Of a stretch of DNA of 64,000 bases, positions 22,201 to 34,530 are shown in pieces (within the stretch, counting starts at the first letter, position 1; each line of letters starts with the position of its first letter). This DNA is from Aphelocoma coerulescens (taxonomy: Eukaryota > Chordata > Aves > Passeriformes > Corvidae), in the NCBI RefSeq assembly GCF_041296385.1, contig NC_091020.1, positions 31,142,001 to 31,206,000 of the forward strand, read 5' to 3'. The notes under the pieces are model-generated. The model worked only from the letters and a program-made list of their open reading frames with translations. It ran no database searches and was not told where the DNA came from. The position numbers and the translations under genes were made by a program.

Positions 22201-25200
22201 AAAGTAGTCTATAATTCATAATAAAGCACTTTTTAACCCACTTTAAATGCTTTTTGGGCTTAGTTATTCTTTTCTTTCCCTGCCATGTTCAGCATGAGTT
22301 GCCTCTATCCGGTCTGGCAGTTTAGCTGCTGTACACAGACTTATTCTATGTCACTGAAATGACACAGAGCTCAAAGGCTACCAAAATGCTGCAAAAGCAG
22401 TGAGGAAGAATCACGATTAGCAAAGAGATCACAGGAGCTGTGACCAGCTGAAAAACCTGCTTCATGTCAATGGGCTTGGAGGAGACATTCACAAACATTT
22501 GCTCATCTGTTAAAGGTGAAAGGGGAACAAAGCTCTGAGAGCCTGAAAGGCAAAGGCTGGGATAGCTACACATCCTTGCCATGGGAAAAGGCACATCAAA
22601 GCTGTTGGAGCAGTTTGTATGCACCAGATTATCAAGTTTCAAACACCTTGTCCATAAAGAGAAGAGAGAGGTCTAGAAGGCTCAGCAGAGGAGCGTGTTT
22701 GGTGCAAAGGAGGGGGCAGAAGAAGCCGTGTAGACTCCCTTAGTTTTCACTACACCAAACTGATAGAGTCTTCCAGGTCATGTAACAGGACCACAGCCTT
22801 GCTGTTTATAGCCATCCCTCACCCCTGAGAGCACAGCTGGAAACAGCCTAAACCAGCTGTCTCAAAGGGCTGCAGCTCAGTGGCTCCCAGAGTCTGAATG
22901 TGTGGCAATTATCCAGCTGGGGAGTCTAAAATTATTCAGCTGGAACACAAGACATTAACTCCAGCCAAAGAAGGAGTTATCCTGTTGTAAGACTTGTGAG
23001 GGGAGGCTCAAGCTGCTTGTAAGGTGTCATTGACACCAGGCAGGCACAATGTGGTCTGCACGGGCCCTACACATGATGAGATGTTTGGAGTCTTCCTCTT
23101 CAGTGATCTTCTGTCACTTAAACAACTTAGGGTCCTCATTGTCCCAGACATCTAATAAGTTGTTCCATAAAAAACAGAATTACCAAATCCTAGTCATGTC
23201 GATAGATATCTCAGATTTCCCACACCACAGCAGCTGTCTCAAAACTCATGTCTTTTATGACCTTCTCACCACCGTTGTTCTTGGCTCCCCATTAAAACCA
23301 CCAACTGGTGAGGACTCACTGGCACTGGGAATCTCTCATAGTAAAGTTAATATTAATGATAGAGATGAAAAGATACTGAATAATGAACTCTGCTGTGGAA
23401 CTCATTTGTTTACCAGATGTTTGCCAGGTTTTCTAACCCCAAAGTAACATAATCTGTCACAGGAATGCCCTCGGACTCCAACACACAAACAGCTGCTAAA
23501 TTTTACAAGTCAATAAAAGTTTGGTGTTGAAAGCTTGATATTTCTGCCTAAAATTATGATGCCTAATTATTTTGTACAGATGTTATACACAGTTACTACA
23601 CATACAGAGTTATAATATCCACACACTTTGAAACAGGAAAAAATACAAGTAGCTAAAAAATAAGTGATATAGATCATTTTGGGGGGCAAAGAGGCACAGT
23701 GGTCAGTCAAAAAAGGTGTATGAGAAGAAACATGAAGAATAAGGCAGTTAATGGAATATATAAATTATTATTCATTTGCCATATATAAAGCATGAATCAC
23801 ACATGCTTTCAATACTTCCTTAACTTGAGCTCATGCCTCATTAAGAATATGATTCAGGTATATAAATGAGACTTCAAAGATTTTAATATGGGAGGACAGA
23901 AATGGCCCCATAACAGCAGGTTGAAGAGGCAAATTGTGACTATCAAATGAGGTGTGGCAAGGTAATGACAAGCCAACACTGACCAAATATTCCTGTTCTT
24001 TTCCCTTTAATAGTAGCTGTGATTATTGGAGTCACAAGCTAAGTTTGTGATTAAATTAATTTAAAATGTGTCATAGAAGAATTGCAGCCCTAGGTTAATG
24101 TATCTTCTCCAGCAGCCTATCTCTGGTAGTGACTTTTGGGAGAAGGAAAAGGGGAAGAGAAACAGGATATGTTGATGACTTCCCTGTGAAGACCTTGCAG
24201 CAATCAACATTCCAGGTTCCTCTAAGGCAATGGTTTAACCCAGAGAGATTTGTTCCGTGGCTTTTTCTTCCACTGATTTCTCTGGGTTTTATTCATCCAT
24301 ATCCAAAACAAACTGCCAAAAACATGCCCCATTTTAACTCTGCAACTTTGGGCTTTAAGCTGACCACCTGATTGATAACTTTATGGATCTCTTCCTCGTT
24401 TCTGCTTCCTCAAGTTCTACCACATAGTTTGCTTGGTACACTTAATCCATAAAGGTATCCACCAGGCAATGGGCTTAAAAACCAAAGCCATGCGATTAAA
24501 ACGTGGCACTTTTTTGGCAGGCATCCTGTCTGATGAATTCCTGCATTCTTTAATCTACAGAAAAAGAAAAAAAAAAAAAATATTATTGAGTACTGCTAAA
24601 GATGCAGCTTGAAGTTCGAAACAGGAGAGTACAGACCTACATACCAGGCATTTCTGCAGAATTAGAATAAAATAAGGTTTGAATGTTGAAAATTGATCAG
24701 CATAACAGATATTACATGAAATACAGATATCTAGTAGTTAAATTTTAACAAGTTTTTGTTCTCCATCCCTTCCTCAGCAATTTTGTCCTGTCTTCATTAG
24801 TTCTTTCTGCCTGAAGCAGTAAGCTTGTGATGCTTAAGAAAAAAACCTAAAAAACCAGTAACTCGAGAGACTCTCAGAAGCTTTGATCATTTGTTCACTC
24901 TTTCTAACCTACAAATCTTGCCTTTTTTTGCTTTGAAAATTCTTGCTATAAAATCCCATAGGAGAGTCTCAGACTCTGCTGCTGGGGTCCTTCCAGGTGA
25001 ATTTCTCATAAACACCTTCAATCCCATGTTGCTGTAGAGAGTTCTCCAAAGCAGCTGAATGCCACGGAATAAACACATTAACCAGAGAGTCAGAGCTTCT
25101 CCAAATCACTGAGATATCAAAGGTGTGAGTAACCTCAGCATTTTTGACTTGTAATTTCACTCCCTCAGCAAAAACCAGTAGAAGGTAGCCCTGACACCAT

Positions 25201-25289
25201 GTTGAGCTGGACAGTTATTCACCAATGTTAGCACTGCAATAAATCACCATGAGCCTCATCCAAAATCAATGGCAGTGTTCATTTCTTCA
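16260..25289. other. Intergenic desert, no gene recognised
   Basis: AT-rich unique DNA. A 7-bp perfect inverted repeat (GAGCTTT-G-AAAGCTC) lies near 16533 in an AT-rich patch with TTAATTAA. No recognisable LINE or LTR was found here. Short open frames have no recognisable similarity. Confidence 0.5.
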
Positions 25290-25760
25290 TAAAATGATCA
25301 CTTATCATTTGTCCTCCAGTAACTTTATTAAGTCATCATTTAGTAATTAAGAGCATCTTGCATCTATTATTCATCTTAAAAAGATCAGCTGCTCAATCTC
25401 AGATGAAAAGAAACTTAATATTTTTGAAAACTCCAGGCATATGATCTGGAAACAATATTGATTTAGTTTGCCTGGTTAGTGCTAATAGCTATAAATGCTA
25501 CTCGGGGAAACACAAAATAAGTTTAAAAGAATTTCTTCCTTCTCCAAGTAATAAACTGCATCATTGACCTTTTTGTTCAAGTGCTGTCTACATGAGATTC
25601 ACACATTTCCCAGCAGAGCCACTGCTTTCAAATTAGGCAATTTATTGGAATTTAAACTAATTTGTAATTTAAAACTGTTCGTAACAGCATTAGGATTATT
25701 TTATTTACTGGATGACTGGAAAGTTAATATTCCAACGATGAGTTTCTCAACTTAGACTGT
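25290..25760. promoter_or_regulatory. AT-rich candidate conserved non-coding element
   Basis: The segment is dense in TTTAGTAATTAAG, CTATTATTCAT, GCTAATAGC, AATTTGTAATTT and GGATTATTTTATTT words. It has no repeat similarity and no meaningful open frame. The composition resembles developmental enhancers, but conservation cannot be tested here. Confidence 0.22.
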
Positions 25761-26369
25761 TTCCAGAATAATAATCACACTGCAAAAGCCTGAATATAAC
25801 TGTCTTATAATATGTGTTAGTAAAATCCACAGCCCCAGACAGAGGTACATTCTATGTTAGGGAGGATTTATTTGTGATATCAGTCTATTAAAACATCAGA
25901 TTGAGGCCAATTGAGGAGAGCAGCATTAGGAGACAGAAATTCCTGTATTGTCCTTATTATACCTTTGCTTGAACCTCAAGAGAGAAAGTGGTCTTTTTAG
26001 GTCTTTTAAACATACAGACTGCTTCAGGCACTTACCCTGTGCCTGAATATTCTGTTCTGAAGTACTAAAAGAACAGGGATTTATTAGTACTTTATTCTGG
26101 GGATGTACAGGAGTGACTTTTGTTGGGAAGCCAGCACTCCAGATCCTCTCATGAACCTACCAAAACAGCATGTGACCTTCCAAAAATGTGTGCTTTGCTA
26201 AAGGTTACATATTCTGACCTTCCCAGACCTGTCAGTGGAGAGGAATTTGACGGACTCAGCACTTGAGTTCTGCATCTTTGAAAATCACTTTCCTTTTTTA
26301 GTTTCACTCCCCTTGCCAGCTCATGGTGACTGCATGACAAGTGTACAGCTTGACAGAAGAGTGGAATAC

Positions 26370-26505
26370 TGGTTTGTGTTCAAAAGGACCTAAAGATCAC
26401 CTCATTCCAACCCTCTGCCATGGGCAGGAACCAGGAACACCTTCCACTAGACCAGGTTGGTCAGGGCCCCATCCAACTTGGTGTCAAACACTCCCATCCT
26501 TCAAA
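26370..26505 (-). mobile_element. CR1-type LINE 3' fragment
   Basis: The plus strand shows the reverse complement of the CR1 tail: AAAGATCACCTCATTCCAAC, TGCCATGGGCAGGAACC, AACACCTTCCACTAGACCAG and GGGCCCCATCCAACTTGG. It is heavily diverged and truncated at both ends, with no coding capacity. Confidence 0.8.
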
Positions 26506-29500
26506 GCCTCCCAGCTCTGGTCCTGCACTCAACTCTGTTAGAAGCAGGAGAGACTTTTCTTCTTCTCATGTTATGATCATGCCCAGGTCCAAATTTCCAA
26601 AAGCCTGTGCTGAGCTAATCATCCAACCAGTTGTAATGTCACAGCTGCCATTAGAGTTCAGAGGTTGTTTTGTTTGGAAATGCAGAATTCCTTCAAATAG
26701 CTGATCCAGCTGATGTACCTCCCAATTACAGCAATATTCCTGCCCCTCAGGTCAGCTGCTGGAAGTGTTTGGGCAGCTGGTCAGTGAGCTGGGCTGGGGA
26801 ACTGGTCTGATTTAAAAATAACACTGTGAAAAATAAAAATTATTAATAAGTAGGGTTGGCTGTTCTCAAACCACTGCACCTCTGACTCACTACAGAGTCC
26901 CAGGGGCTGGAGGTGGACAGGCCATGACTCTGACACCGTCCCTTGTGCCTTTCTGATAGTGGCAGAAAATGCATGGGTGTTTGCAAAGCCAAAAAAAAAC
27001 CCAGGGTGCCCACTGTTCTGGTAAAGATCTCCAGACTGAAATTCAGAAGATTCTATTAAGAGCTCACTGGATCCCAGGAAGAGCTTATTTACCAGATTAT
27101 TTGCCCCTATTGCCCACATTTCAGAGCATTCACATATTTTTTTATCTTTTCCTTTTACATACTCTCCTGCTACCCAATGGGTCCAGCTAATTTTTGCAAC
27201 ATCCCACATGCACACATATTTTTCAGTAAGTGGCAGCCAGACCCACATGAGTCATCCTCAGAAATTATCCTATTCTGCAAAGCTCCAACGGGTACAAAAT
27301 TCCAGCCATCTCCTGACAACTGGCTCTGCTGCTGAGTCCCTCTGGTAAGTGGTTGCCTCAGTCATACATGTGGCAATTAGTGGTGATGGAGAAAGAGCCT
27401 TTTATGCACAATTCCCAGCTGTGAGCAGAGTGATTCTGGCTCTTGGCTGAGCTTATTGACACTCTGCTTGTTTCCCTCTCCACACATGGGAATGGAGGAG
27501 AAAATGAGGTCTGTGTTAAAAATTCAGCACAGGCTCAATGCAACCTCTGTTTTTCAGCAGAGGTTCGGTGAGGCCACGGCAAAAATTGACCACCTTGAAA
27601 TCTGGTTCCACATGACTAAATCACAGTATAGGTAAATAAATATGCTCTTATAAGCTTCCCAGAGGAAGCAGTCTGCAAAACAGAGGCAATATAGAACTAC
27701 TACATCTGCAGGGAGTAAAGTTCTACCTGTTTTTCCGAAACAGAAAAAGCTTTTTTGTGTGTGCATGACACATAATAATTTCTAATTCTTCTTTCTCACC
27801 CTCTCTTCCCAGCTCATCAGCACACAGAAATAAGTGGAACTTTTAAGAAGTCTTTTCAGACCCTTTCATCAGATAACAGATATTCTTGTCTCATAAGGTG
27901 GGAATCAGATTTACCAATATAGTGCCTTGAACAATCAATAGAAATCCTTTGAACAGTTTGATCTGAAGTTCAGTGATTACACTGGATGATTTTTTTTTAC
28001 ACTTTACACATTAGCCTGTCATCACTTTTTCTTTTAAGCCCTGGCTGCCCTCTATAACAATTAGTTTTAATGGGTACAATCAGATACAAAAAGGATGTTC
28101 ATTTCCACAAAAATATGACTAAGTATTTAAAGTGTCCTTGAGTAAAATTAATAAAAACAAATAGAGAAGTAAATAAAAAGAGGGAGTGACATACACTGAA
28201 AATCATTTGCACTTAGAAAGTATAATCCTATTGATGGCCATAGAAATTAAATCAAATGGAGAACACTGAAATGAAAATTACCCTTTCATCTACACAAATT
28301 ATTGGAAAGTGGTTAGACAAGGTGATTGTTATGCAAATGTAGATCCAATTCAATTGCAAGGCCTGGGAGAATTTTGTAAGAAAGCATGTTAACTCTTTCT
28401 GACACATTATATCTGCTTTGTCCAGCAGCCTTTGAGCCTGGCTTTTCTAAACAACCCCATGTACTTTGTCTTGAACAGAAATATTTACAGTTATGAGCAC
28501 TCACACACAAATACATTTGATGTTTTTCATGAGTTACAAATGTGGTTGATGAAGAAATGGGTGCTAATGTATATAAGCTTTTGTAAAGCCTTTAATGTAG
28601 TGGCACATGACACTTGGATTAAAAAAAACAGAATATACACAAAAAGCAATATATTGTAGAAAGCGAGCTCAAATGTAGATGATATGTACCTGTGAGAGTA
28701 AGAGGTTATCACAACATCTCCAGGGAAAGGTTTATTCAGTTGTTTTGTAAAATGTGCAGAAATCACAAGGGATAGGTTTGTACCAACAGAGAATGAAGCA
28801 ATGACTCGTATCTCCAAGAGACAGAAAAGCAGACACACGCCAGACTTCCTACGGCCTTGGCTAAGAGTATGGGGGCAGAAACAGCCACAGAACCCAAATT
28901 AACATTTGTCAAATGCAAAACTGTCTTGTGGACCAGCTTTAAGCTTATGGTATGAATAAGTAGCCCTTGGAGGAAGCTGAGAGAGAGAGAGAGAGAGTTG
29001 TATGACAGTCACCAGTAAGGCTGTATGCATGCACAGCTGCCACAGAGCAGCCAGAGAAGCCTCTGGTGGCTTCCAGCTGCTAGAGGTTTAACATGAGCCT
29101 CTGGCATCAAAGCAGAGGAATATCACCTCAAGGGAGAGGAATGTTTGATGGCAAATGATCCAGCCTCAGCAGTAGCAGAGCCACAGCCCAGTTCAGTGAC
29201 AGCTCTCATGGGTCTTGTTGATGGATCAGCTGCAGTCCCTGACACCAATGTTTTCCCAGCCCTGTCCTCACCTTCTGCATGGCCCCACAGCTCAGACCTA
29301 AACTATCCCTTTTCTTGAGGTACATAGTCATCTCCCAAGGTAGCCTATCCTTCCCAGAGCACCCATCTCCCTCAAATAGCCAGGAAAACCCTGTTGCACC
29401 AGGCTGTTGGCTGTGCCTGCCCCACCCCTGCCATTTATAGTACTGTGGCTGGGTGCTGGATGCTTGCAGGGCTGCTTGTTCTTTCTGTTTCTCAATACCC

Positions 29501-31527
29501 TCTAAAAAGTGCCAGAAAACCAAATACTCTGCATCTGTTCTTCCTAGAACTCACTGTTATTGGGAAAGACTCAAAGGACCTCAATATGAGTGCACACAGG
29601 AGGAGGTTAAAAGGTGAAGATGCTCTAATTCATACAGACATGCTGAGAACATCTGGTAATGGAGGGACTATTAATCAGCAAAAGGCATAATGAGAGCTGC
29701 AGGCCAAAGCTGGAGCTGGATAAATTAAAGCTAAAAGTAAGGCACAAAACATCAGCTATGAAGTTTATTGGGCATTGGAGCAATTTTCTGAGAATATGGG
29801 CTTTTTGTTGCTCAAATTCTTTCTAAAGGTTATAGGATTTAAGGGCTGGTTGCCTTTCTAGAAGATATTCTGCTCCTCACTAAGGGTTTACAGGCTTTAA
29901 GTTAGGATTGAGGCTGCTTGTGCCATACACAGCATCGAATTAGTCAGACAAAGCTCCCCTTTCCTGAGGAAAATGCACTCCTGTGGTGGTGGGGGGAATA
30001 TAAATTCATGCATGCATTAAGAGTTAAAGTCATCACTGTCTGATGCACATGCCCTTCTTCACTGCCTGCAATTTGATTGTGCATCTTGCTAAGAATTTTT
30101 CCTTCTATTTAAAGCCATCAGCAGAGATGTTTGTGAGCCACATGCTACATCCCTGGGTTACAAGAACACGGATTTCAGATTGATCCTGGAATAAATGGAT
30201 CTGTGGCGACAAGGGCTCACCAGTGAGATTAATTTAAAGTACAGGGACAGCAGCTGAGCATTTCCTAAACAAAAGACTGCTGCTGGAACAAATATTGACA
30301 CGTTTAAAAGCTAGACAGAAGGAATTCAAGAACACTGAGTGTGTTCATTGTACTGGGTAAAAGCATGCCTCACTCCTGATGCTATTTTAATCAGGCAGCA
30401 ATACACAGAATTAAGACACTCTTCTCCCATCAGACTGTCTCTTCTCTGTGTGCCTCTGCTTCTGCTCCATCTGTAACTTTTCCCAGCATAAAGAGAAATC
30501 ACCACACAGCAGAGGAATTACACAGATTTTATATTAAGGTGGGGGAAGGCAAGAATTTTATATCCTTATGAGCTAAGCAGGGGACCTGCTCCACATTGAG
30601 GGATAATCGTGGAAATGTTCCTGCTGGTGGCAGTACCCTGTGTATCTGACCTATACTTCAGCACCATTTTTTGTTAACAATGCAGCATACCTGAAATAGC
30701 AACGAAAATTATGCAAATTCGGTTTAGCACTCCAGTTTGGTTTTCGTTTTGTTTCGGCACCAGCTGTTTAAAAAACCACGTGATTTTTCCTACCCTTTGA
30801 ATTTATTTCTTGAATGTCATCCCAGAGGGGAGGCAGAACTGTGTGAAGGCCTCAAATGGATCCACAGTTATCCAAAAAAAAAGCTCTGTAACATAAAACA
30901 TGTGCAATGTTTTTATTAGTATTACAAAAGTAGACTCTTTGACTTTCCATCTATCACATACCTACTCCTTCTTGCTCCATAAATAATCAGTTTTGAGGTA
31001 GAAAATTGAAAAAATCTTCTACAAGCTTGGCTTAGGATGAGCTTTACAAAAAAAGAGGGGTTTGACTGGAGGAAAACAAGGAAGAATCTACAAAAATTTC
31101 GTTCTGGGCTGTGCTTTGCCCATCTGGTGTTACTTCAGCTTTTCATCCAACATCAAAATATAATATGTCAGTATGAAAAGCAAAGGTTGCTGTTAGAGAA
31201 AAAAACACAGCAACATGAAAATTAACTATGTGGGACAACTTTGGAGTGAAGCTTTTTCAAAATGCTGAGAAAAGACATGTTTTTAACATTCCTTCTCCTT
31301 CTCTTCACCTCTGGCAGAATCTGTTTCCTAAGTTCAATTGAAATTCACAAGTAATTTCTCTCCTACCCACACTCTCAAGAAACCCTCCAGCCTTGTGAAT
31401 TTGCTACTCACAAAACAGACTTGAAAGACTTAAAATGCATAGGGGTTGCTACTGTTCAGAGCTGAAATAATATAAACAGGAAGAAGTTACAAAAAAGAAG
31501 GAGAACAACTTCTTCCATAGTCAGGTA
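26506..31527. other. Intergenic, no gene recognised
   Basis: Unique AT-rich sequence with a short (GA)n microsatellite at about 28980-28997. A 155-codon minus-strand frame at 26781-27248 begins with ATG, but its product has no recognisable motif and its base composition does not differ from its surroundings. Confidence 0.5.
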
Positions 31528-31774
31528 ATGATAGGAAAAGGGGAAGCATTTTTTTACTGAAAGAGGAGAGATTTAGACCAGATGTTGGGAAGAAATTCTT
31601 TACTCAGAGAGTAGTGAGGCACTGGCCCAGGTTTCCTGGGGAAATTGTGGATGCCTGATCCCTGGAAGTGTTCCAGGCCAGGCTGGACAGGGCTTGGAGC
31701 AACCTGGGATAGTGGAAGGTGTTCCTGCCCATGGCAAGGGGTGGAACAAGATGATCTTGAGGATTCTGTGATGA
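31528..31774 (+). mobile_element. CR1-type LINE 3' end, sense orientation
   Basis: It reads in CR1 sense order: ATGATAGGAAAAGGGGAAGC, GATTTAGACCAGATGTTGGG, AAGAAATTCTTTACTC, GTGAGGCACTGG, GTTCCAGGCCAGGCTGGACA, ending GGATTCTGTGATGA. That ending is a decayed form of the CR1 3' terminal repeat. The element is 5'-truncated, as is usual for CR1. Confidence 0.88.
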
Positions 31775-33829
31775 CTAGGATCTCATCAATATAGTAGTCC
31801 AAATAAAAGCCCAAGTGTTCTCCTGATGGGATTTGAGCCCTCAGCCAGGGGTTTCCAACAGTTTTTCTAGATGGTCTTACAGAACAAAAGAATAGGGTAG
31901 AGCATCCTCTCCTTTTCCCATCCCCCCTACATTTTTTTCAGTGTTACAAAAGAAAGGACATCTGTAACACCAGAAAAGGGGTGATGGGGGGAAGTGGCTT
32001 CTTTGCCCTTGCAGCTGCACCTGCCCACCCTCCTGGCAACCTCCTCTCAGGTTGATGGCCATCAGGAACTCTCTGTGCCCATCCATATAAATAGATCTAT
32101 GGCCATAAGGAGTAAATCATGCTCATACAGGAGTTGGAATCTGAGTTTAAGCTCCGAGTTTGTGTTCCTCAATTAACTGTAATATTCCCTGGGGTTGTCA
32201 TGCCTACAGACCCATGGCGCCGTTTGGATAATGACTCTGCTCCTCTGAGCAGCAGCTGCTCTGTCCTCATGATAACCAAACTCCAGGCCAGTCACTGCCT
32301 GGTGCAACCTGACAAAAGCTCGCTGAGGTCAGCAAGGGCTGAGGATCTCCTCTGCTGGTTGCAGTTCTATGCCTGCAGCTCACGGGCTGTATCCTCAGAC
32401 AGCTGTCAAGTGTTTCACTGGTGAGCAGATTCCTGCCATCACCAACCCTCAGCTCAAACAGGTCACTGCAAGCCTTTGAAAGGAACAAGAAAAGCCACTA
32501 GCAATGCCATGGAAGAGGAAGAAATGCCATATAGCCATCTGCAAAAACAGTGGTATTTTCAATCAACGAGCACAGTAAATCCTGAAATTAAATGGATTCA
32601 TCCTGTCCAGACTGCTGCTCTTCTCAGAAGGTGGCAACGCTGCCCAGACCACACTGCATGACTAAAGCAGCAGCTGGGCTACCTTGGGGCTTGCAGTGCC
32701 CGATGCCACGTGGCAAACACAAGTAGCAAAGCCCAGCTGTCCTCTAATCTTTGACTGATAGTTTTGTTTCATAAAAGAGACTAAACCAAATTCTCTTCCA
32801 AGTCCAGCTGACATGGCAAGGAGTGATCTTGGGGAGGGCTTTAGACTGCTAGGGAAGTAAAAAGTGTTTGTTGACATTTTTCAGAGAAATTTTTGCCAAA
32901 AATCTGGGCTCTCACCTAAACAGAAATTGCAGTACAAAGTATCTGTAGTCCACAAAAATTTGTATTCTGGATAAAAGATGAAAGCCACACAAATCTGAAA
33001 TATTCTCCCAGGCTACTCCCTGGCAATTTGGATTTAGGACTCGAAGGGAAATCTAAGGCACTTCCTCCAGCTAATTAATAGAGCCCCTTTCAATAAAGAG
33101 ATTCAGCTAAATATTAAGAGCATGTATGTTTTCTGTCCATGTCCTTCTTCTAGAGGCTCTGGTTCAAATTCAACCACTGCAACAGGAGCCTCAGCAATTT
33201 GCAATTGAATAAGCCTGGTGATAATTTAGTGACAACATGGTCCTGTCCTCCAGCAGGGGGGAAGGCTCAGCAGTGGGACCTGAAACAATGGCTGTACTTT
33301 GGTGGTTCCATGAGCCCGGGCCTTGCACAAGTTAAAAAGGGAAGCCACAGTGGCATTAGGGGAATACCACAGTAGGCAAGAGCAGACTGGCTCCTGGTTG
33401 TCCTCCTGTTCCTCCTTCAGTCCTCAAACCTGTTAATTTCTACTCTGATAGCTGAACACAGGCTTACATGGGAACTCAACTCAAATCAAGGCTGTCTCAC
33501 GCAGAACCCCATTTGCAATGGCAAATAGTTAATGATTCTAAATAATTATTCTAATAATTTTGTAACAAGGTAAAGGATACAGTGAATTTGATAATTTTTT
33601 TTGGTCAATATTTGGGTACTATGACAAGATTTCAGAGGAAATGCTGTGAAAGTTGTTCATTTTTTCAATTGCAATCCAGTTCCATAAATCATTTGCAAAG
33701 AAGCACCTGGGTCTATCCCATCACCTGGGTTTCTAATCTGTGGGACAATTACAAAATAAATCCCCCCAGCAATTTAAAATCTGGCTAGAATAACCTGGTG
33801 TTTTCCAAGATTACGACAGAAAGAAGTGT
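31775..33829. other. Intergenic, no gene recognised
   Basis: Unique sequence with a somewhat GC-richer patch at about 32200-32450. No repeats or protein similarity are recognised. Confidence 0.5.
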
Positions 33830-34530
33830 CATGGAGAAACTGTTCATCAGCAAAATGACAACAGCTGGCCAATTTTGCTTTTGAATATATATATATCAGC
33901 ACTGCTGGCCTTTGTCAGACAGACTGCAAAGAGTGAGAGGAGGCTCTTTTTAAATGTGCTCGTTTCCACTGGCAACCAATGGAGCAAAAGGACAATCAGA
34001 TTTAATCAATTGATCTCAACGTGCCATGTTCAAAGAAGTTTTCTTTAAATGATTCAAGAGACAAAGGGAGGGAAAGAAAAGTCAAGCAATAAACTGTAAT
34101 GATTCTCATTAACTGCTATGAATCGACTGCTTCATAGTTTAATTTTGTTAGGAACTCTGAGCTTTTTGTATTTTCATCAGATAAAATCTTTTTGTCCAAG
34201 CAAAGACACAAAACTTTGATGTAAACTCCAATCCCTTTGTTTGGATGCTGATTTTTCAACTCGATTTTCCCCAGAATTGCAAATAATCAAAATACCTTTT
34301 CCTGTCTAAAATGCCATCTACATTTTTCTTAAATAACTCTCTATACATGAATCATCATCTGTATTTTTACGCTGTTGCCGAAACGACGTAAAAACCTTCC
34401 ACCCAAACTGGGATGACATTTGCAAAGAACGCCTTCTCAGAATAGTTTTCCACCTAACCTTTAATAAGTGTGTTTTCCATATATTTATTAATGTCAGGAG
34501 AAGAACACGTTGTTCTGGAATAAAATATTT
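33830..34530. promoter_or_regulatory. Candidate conserved regulatory block with clustered CpGs
   Basis: An AT-rich stretch carrying many homeodomain-like words (TTTAATCAATTGATC, CTCATTAACTG, AATAATCAAAAT), an AACCAATGG CCAAT box and a tight group of four CpGs at 34370-34388. That group ends in CGACGTAA, one base from the CRE TGACGTAA. There are no repeats and no significant frames. This is the most enhancer-like block in the window by composition, but the call is inference. Confidence 0.33.

Noticed and set aside
26781..27248. 155-codon minus-strand open frame with an ATG
   Set aside because: The product lacks any recognisable domain, and the base composition is that of the surrounding intergenic DNA.
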